From Dryocola sp036489025 (GTDB lineage Bacteria; Pseudomonadota; Gammaproteobacteria; Enterobacterales; Enterobacteriaceae), in NCBI GenBank assembly GCA_036489025.1, contig DASXGN010000028.1:62001-126000 (forward strand): DNA of 64,000 nucleotides, given 5' to 3'. Positions 61,674 through 64,000 of the stretch are shown in pieces; the stretch's first letter is position 1, and the number at the start of each line of letters is the position of its first letter. The notes beneath the pieces are model-generated. The model was not told the DNA's origin. It saw only the letters and a program-made list of their open reading frames with translations, and made no database searches. Position numbers and translations under genes: made by a program.

Positions 61674-62916
61674 TTTACCCCGCCGCGTGGTTGTCACCGG
61701 CTACGGTGCGGTTACCCCGTTAGGCAACAGCGCGGCCGAAAGCTGGGCGGCCATCATGGATTATCAGCTGGGATATCGTTTTTACGACTGGCGCGAGCAC
61801 GGTATTAAGGCGCATTTCTTCGGCCTGATCGACAAAGAGCCCGGTATTAAACAAATTCCCGCAGCGATTCGTCGGCGCCTGCCTCGCTTCGCGCGTCTGG
61901 TGGTGGCCGCGGCTCAGGAAACCATCGGCATGGCGTTTGGCGAAGGGACGCCGGGGGATTATTACGATCTGCTGGAGTGCGGCGCGATTGTTGGCACCGG
62001 CTGGGCCGGACAGGATGAAACTCACGCCAACTACGAGCAGTACCTGGCCCTGAAGCTGGGGTCGCCGTTCGGCTGCATCATGTCGATGCCTAACGCCGCG
62101 ACGGCGGCCTGTAGTCTGAACTGGGGGCTACGAGGCTATCAGAGCACGCCCGTCGCCGCCTGCGCCACCGGCACTATGGCGATTGGCGACGCCTATGAGG
62201 CTATCCGCAGCGGGCGGGCGTTAATGATGCTGGCGGGGGGCGGGGAGTCGCTGCGCAGCCCGGCCTCCGTGTGGAACATTGACGTGCTGGGTGCGTTGAC
62301 CAGCGAGACGAATGACGTTACCCGGGCGTGCTGCCCGTTTAGCCTCGATCGCAGTGGCTTTGTGCTGTCGGAAGGCGCGGCGCTGGTATGTCTGGAAGAA
62401 CGGGAATCTGCCCTCGCTCGCGGGGCTAAAATACTCGGGGAAATTAAAGGCTACGGCAACTATTCCGACGCCTTCGATTTTACCGCGCCGGCGGAAGATA
62501 AAGTTGCCCGCATCAAAACGATTGAGCGGGCGCTACAGCAGGCCGGATTGAAGCCGGAGCAAATTGATTACATTAACGCCCATGGGACATCGACGCCGCT
62601 AAACGATCTTAATGAAACCGACTCCATCAAGCGGGCGTTTGGCGCAGCGGCCTGGCAGACTCCGATTTCCAGCACCAAGTCCTACACCGGACACCTGATT
62701 GCCGCGGCGGGCAGCTTCGAAACGATAGTCTGCCTGCAGGCGCTTGAACACCAGATAATGCCCGCTACCTGCCACCTGAACCGACCCGATCCGCAGTGCG
62801 ATCTGGACTATATTCCGGAAGGGCATCGCCCCGGCAGGCTGGAGAATGTCCTTAACCTTAGCTTCGGCTTCGGCGGCGCGAACGCGGCGCTGGTGATAGG
62901 AAAAGAGCGGGCATGA
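61663..62916 (+). CDS. Beta-ketoacyl-ACP synthase, FabF-like
   Basis: This 417-residue condensing enzyme elongates acyl-ACP. I start it at the ATG giving MNNSLPRRVVV, with AAGGA at 61651-61655; an ATG six codons earlier has no ribosome site. The catalytic triad is complete: Cys167 in VAACATGTM, His307 in NAHGTSTPLND and His344 in KSYTGHLIAAAG, with the GFGGANAAL loop near the end. It is more divergent from housekeeping FabF in the middle (YRFYDWREHGIKAHFF). It overlaps the outer-membrane factor by 11 bases and is followed by a hydratase and an ACP, so it belongs to a dedicated acyl pathway. Confidence 0.9.
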   Translation: MNNSLPRRVVVTGYGAVTPLGNSAAESWAAIMDYQLGYRFYDWREHGIKAHFFGLIDKEPGIKQIPAAIRRRLPRFARLVVAAAQETIGMAFGEGTPGDYYDLLECGAIVGTGWAGQDETHANYEQYLALKLGSPFGCIMSMPNAATAACSLNWGLRGYQSTPVAACATGTMAIGDAYEAIRSGRALMMLAGGGESLRSPASVWNIDVLGALTSETNDVTRACCPFSLDRSGFVLSEGAALVCLEERESALARGAKILGEIKGYGNYSDAFDFTAPAEDKVARIKTIERALQQAGLKPEQIDYINAHGTSTPLNDLNETDSIKRAFGAAAWQTPISSTKSYTGHLIAAAGSFETIVCLQALEHQIMPATCHLNRPDPQCDLDYIPEGHRPGRLENVLNLSFGFGGANAALVIGKERA

Positions 62917-63695
62917 AGTGCTGCTACACCTTAAAGGACGCTGAGCGCTGGGCTGAATTTTCCGGCGATAATAATCCTATTCATTTCGATCCTGAACACG
63001 CCCGCAGGATGGGCAGCGAGCATCTGCTGGTTCACGGCATGCGTGCGATGCTGGATATGAAGCGCGGGCTTGCTGAATGCCTGCTGGAAAGCACTCCGCA
63101 CTCGACCTGGCTGAAATTCACCGCCAGGCTCCGTCGTTCTCTGTGCTGCGGCCAGCTTTACGACCTGAGCGTCGAGCAAAACGGCGCCCGGTTTAGCGGC
63201 GGGATAACGTCTGCCGAAGATCAGATTGAGCACTACGCCGCCCGTCTGGTGCCAGGCCTGCCGCAGGCCTGGTCGTTCGAACCGGCGGGTAACCTGCACG
63301 ACATAACGATCGCGAATGACCTGAAGGCTCGTTTCCCCGGCCGCGCGGATGAACCTGCGGAACGCTGGGTGTTCCTCGACGCGCTGCTTTTTCGGCAGCT
63401 TTTGTCTTCAACTGACCTTTTATCGGCGCTCAGAGAGCTTAATCCCTTCTGCGAGGCGGCCACGCTGCCGGCGTTTTTCGCCTCCACGGCGGTGGTGCAA
63501 ACCCATCACGAAGTGCTGTTCAGCGCGGAACTCTTTGACGTACCGCTCGGCACGCTGTTGCAGGCCGATATTCTGGCCCCGCAGATCGTGGGCAGCGTCG
63601 AAACGGGGTTTGTCATGCATATCGATATACGGGGCTGGATTGGATCTCGCCCGCAGATTTGTACCAGCGTCACTTTCAGAACGCTGCCGCAGTAA
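62913..63695 (+). CDS. MaoC-type (R)-specific enoyl hydratase / 3-hydroxyacyl dehydratase
   Basis: This 260-residue protein has an N-terminal MaoC hotdog with the hydratase motif FSGDNNPIHFDPEHARRMGSEHLLVHGM, holding the catalytic Asp19 and His24. A second, less conserved hotdog-like half follows (about 140-260), with TVVQ-type core FASTAVVQTHHEVLFSAEL. Such enzymes dehydrate 3-hydroxyacyl-ACP/CoA or run in reverse. It overlaps the ketosynthase stop by four bases. With the ketosynthase and ACP it would make an unsaturated or 3-hydroxy acyl chain; a ketoreductase is expected nearby but not in view. Confidence 0.82.
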   Translation: MKCCYTLKDAERWAEFSGDNNPIHFDPEHARRMGSEHLLVHGMRAMLDMKRGLAECLLESTPHSTWLKFTARLRRSLCCGQLYDLSVEQNGARFSGGITSAEDQIEHYAARLVPGLPQAWSFEPAGNLHDITIANDLKARFPGRADEPAERWVFLDALLFRQLLSSTDLLSALRELNPFCEAATLPAFFASTAVVQTHHEVLFSAELFDVPLGTLLQADILAPQIVGSVETGFVMHIDIRGWIGSRPQICTSVTFRTLPQ

Positions 63696-63721
63696 CCCAC
63701 TCATTCACAAGGAGATACGCA

Positions 63722-63970
63722 ATGAAAACTTACCAGGAAGCCTACGAGCTGGTGTGTGAAATGCTCAGCGATGCCAAAGACCTGGATATCAACGAGCTGT
63801 CCGCCGATATGCCCCTGCATTACATCAAGCTGGACAGCCTGGATTACGTTGAGCTGATGGTGCTGGCCAAACGCGAATTTGGCTACACGCTTAACGCCGA
63901 ACTGTTTATCAGCCAGCCGAATATGACGCTGGGTGAGCTGTGCCATTTACTGATCGCGGAAGATAAGTAA
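63722..63970 (+). CDS. Acyl carrier protein
   Basis: This 82-residue acidic protein starts at the ATG preceded by AAGGAG at 63709-63714. The phosphopantetheine attachment motif is LDSLDYVELMV with Ser39. The helix II segment LMVLAKREFGYTL is typical of fatty-acid/polyketide ACPs. It differs from housekeeping AcpP and likely serves the ketosynthase, hydratase and the LpxL-like acyltransferase of this cluster. Confidence 0.9.
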   Translation: MKTYQEAYELVCEMLSDAKDLDINELSADMPLHYIKLDSLDYVELMVLAKREFGYTLNAELFISQPNMTLGELCHLLIAEDK

Positions 63971-63985
63971 AGTGGCGGAGAGAAA

Positions 63986-64000
63986 ATGGGTTTTAGTGAC
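63986..64000 (+). CDS. Start of a further cluster gene (partial)
   Basis: An ATG with GGAG about seven bases upstream begins MGFSD at the right edge, 15 bases after the ACP stop. Too short to identify. Its spacing suggests the operon goes on, probably with more acyl-pathway genes. Confidence 0.45.

Overview
This window is chromosomal DNA from a member of the Enterobacteriaceae. Most proteins are close to their Escherichia coli counterparts in length and sequence, and long blocks keep E. coli gene order: galU–hns–tdk–adhE–marC-type ychE–oppABCDF–yciU–clsA–yciY, then yciI–tonB–yciA–yciB–yciC–ompW–trpABCDE–rnm–yciO–rluB, then rprA–ydiK–ydiJ–menI and sufABCDSE–ldtE–lpp–pykF. The genus cannot be fixed from the sequence alone. 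A relative of Enterobacter, Cedecea, Kosakonia or Klebsiella would fit.

Differences from the E. coli layout mark accessory spots. (1) ugd and a UDP-glucuronate 4-epimerase gene lie between galU and hns, making a sugar-nucleotide cassette. (2) A voltage-gated K+ channel with a zinc-ribbon tail lies between oppF and yciU. (3) A membrane GGDEF protein and an EAL protein occupy the kch position before yciI. (4) yciQ is missing between yciO and rluB. (5) Right after rluB the order jumps to the rprA/ydiK region, with the segment to pykF running opposite to the E. coli direction, so there is a rearrangement breakpoint near 33.7-34.1 kb. (6) Between menI and sufA lie a toxin-antitoxin pair, nudI, a two-component system and a secreted HbpS/GlcG-like protein.

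The outstanding region is 52.4-64 kb, beyond pykF. An A/T-rich stretch leads to a 61-residue peptide gene with a double-glycine leader and a 46-residue core holding five cysteines. It is followed on the same strand, with tight or overlapping spacing, by a membrane-anchored DsbA-like oxidoreductase, an LpxL/HtrB-like acyltransferase, a C39-peptidase ABC exporter, MacA-like and MacB-like proteins, an outer-membrane factor lipoprotein, a FabF-like ketosynthase, a MaoC-type hydratase and an acyl carrier protein. The next gene is cut by the window end. My reading, as inference, is a secreted disulfide-bonded bacteriocin-like peptide that is fatty-acylated by a dedicated small fatty-acid pathway and exported in two steps. 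I know of no described system with this exact composition.

Regulatory elements that could be read directly include the trp operator/promoter, the trpL leader peptide and attenuator, the RprA small RNA, Fur-type boxes before tonB and sufA, a Cra-type site before pykF, an 18-bp inverted repeat in the adhE leader, and many intrinsic terminators. I saw no tRNA, rRNA, insertion sequence, prophage or CRISPR array.
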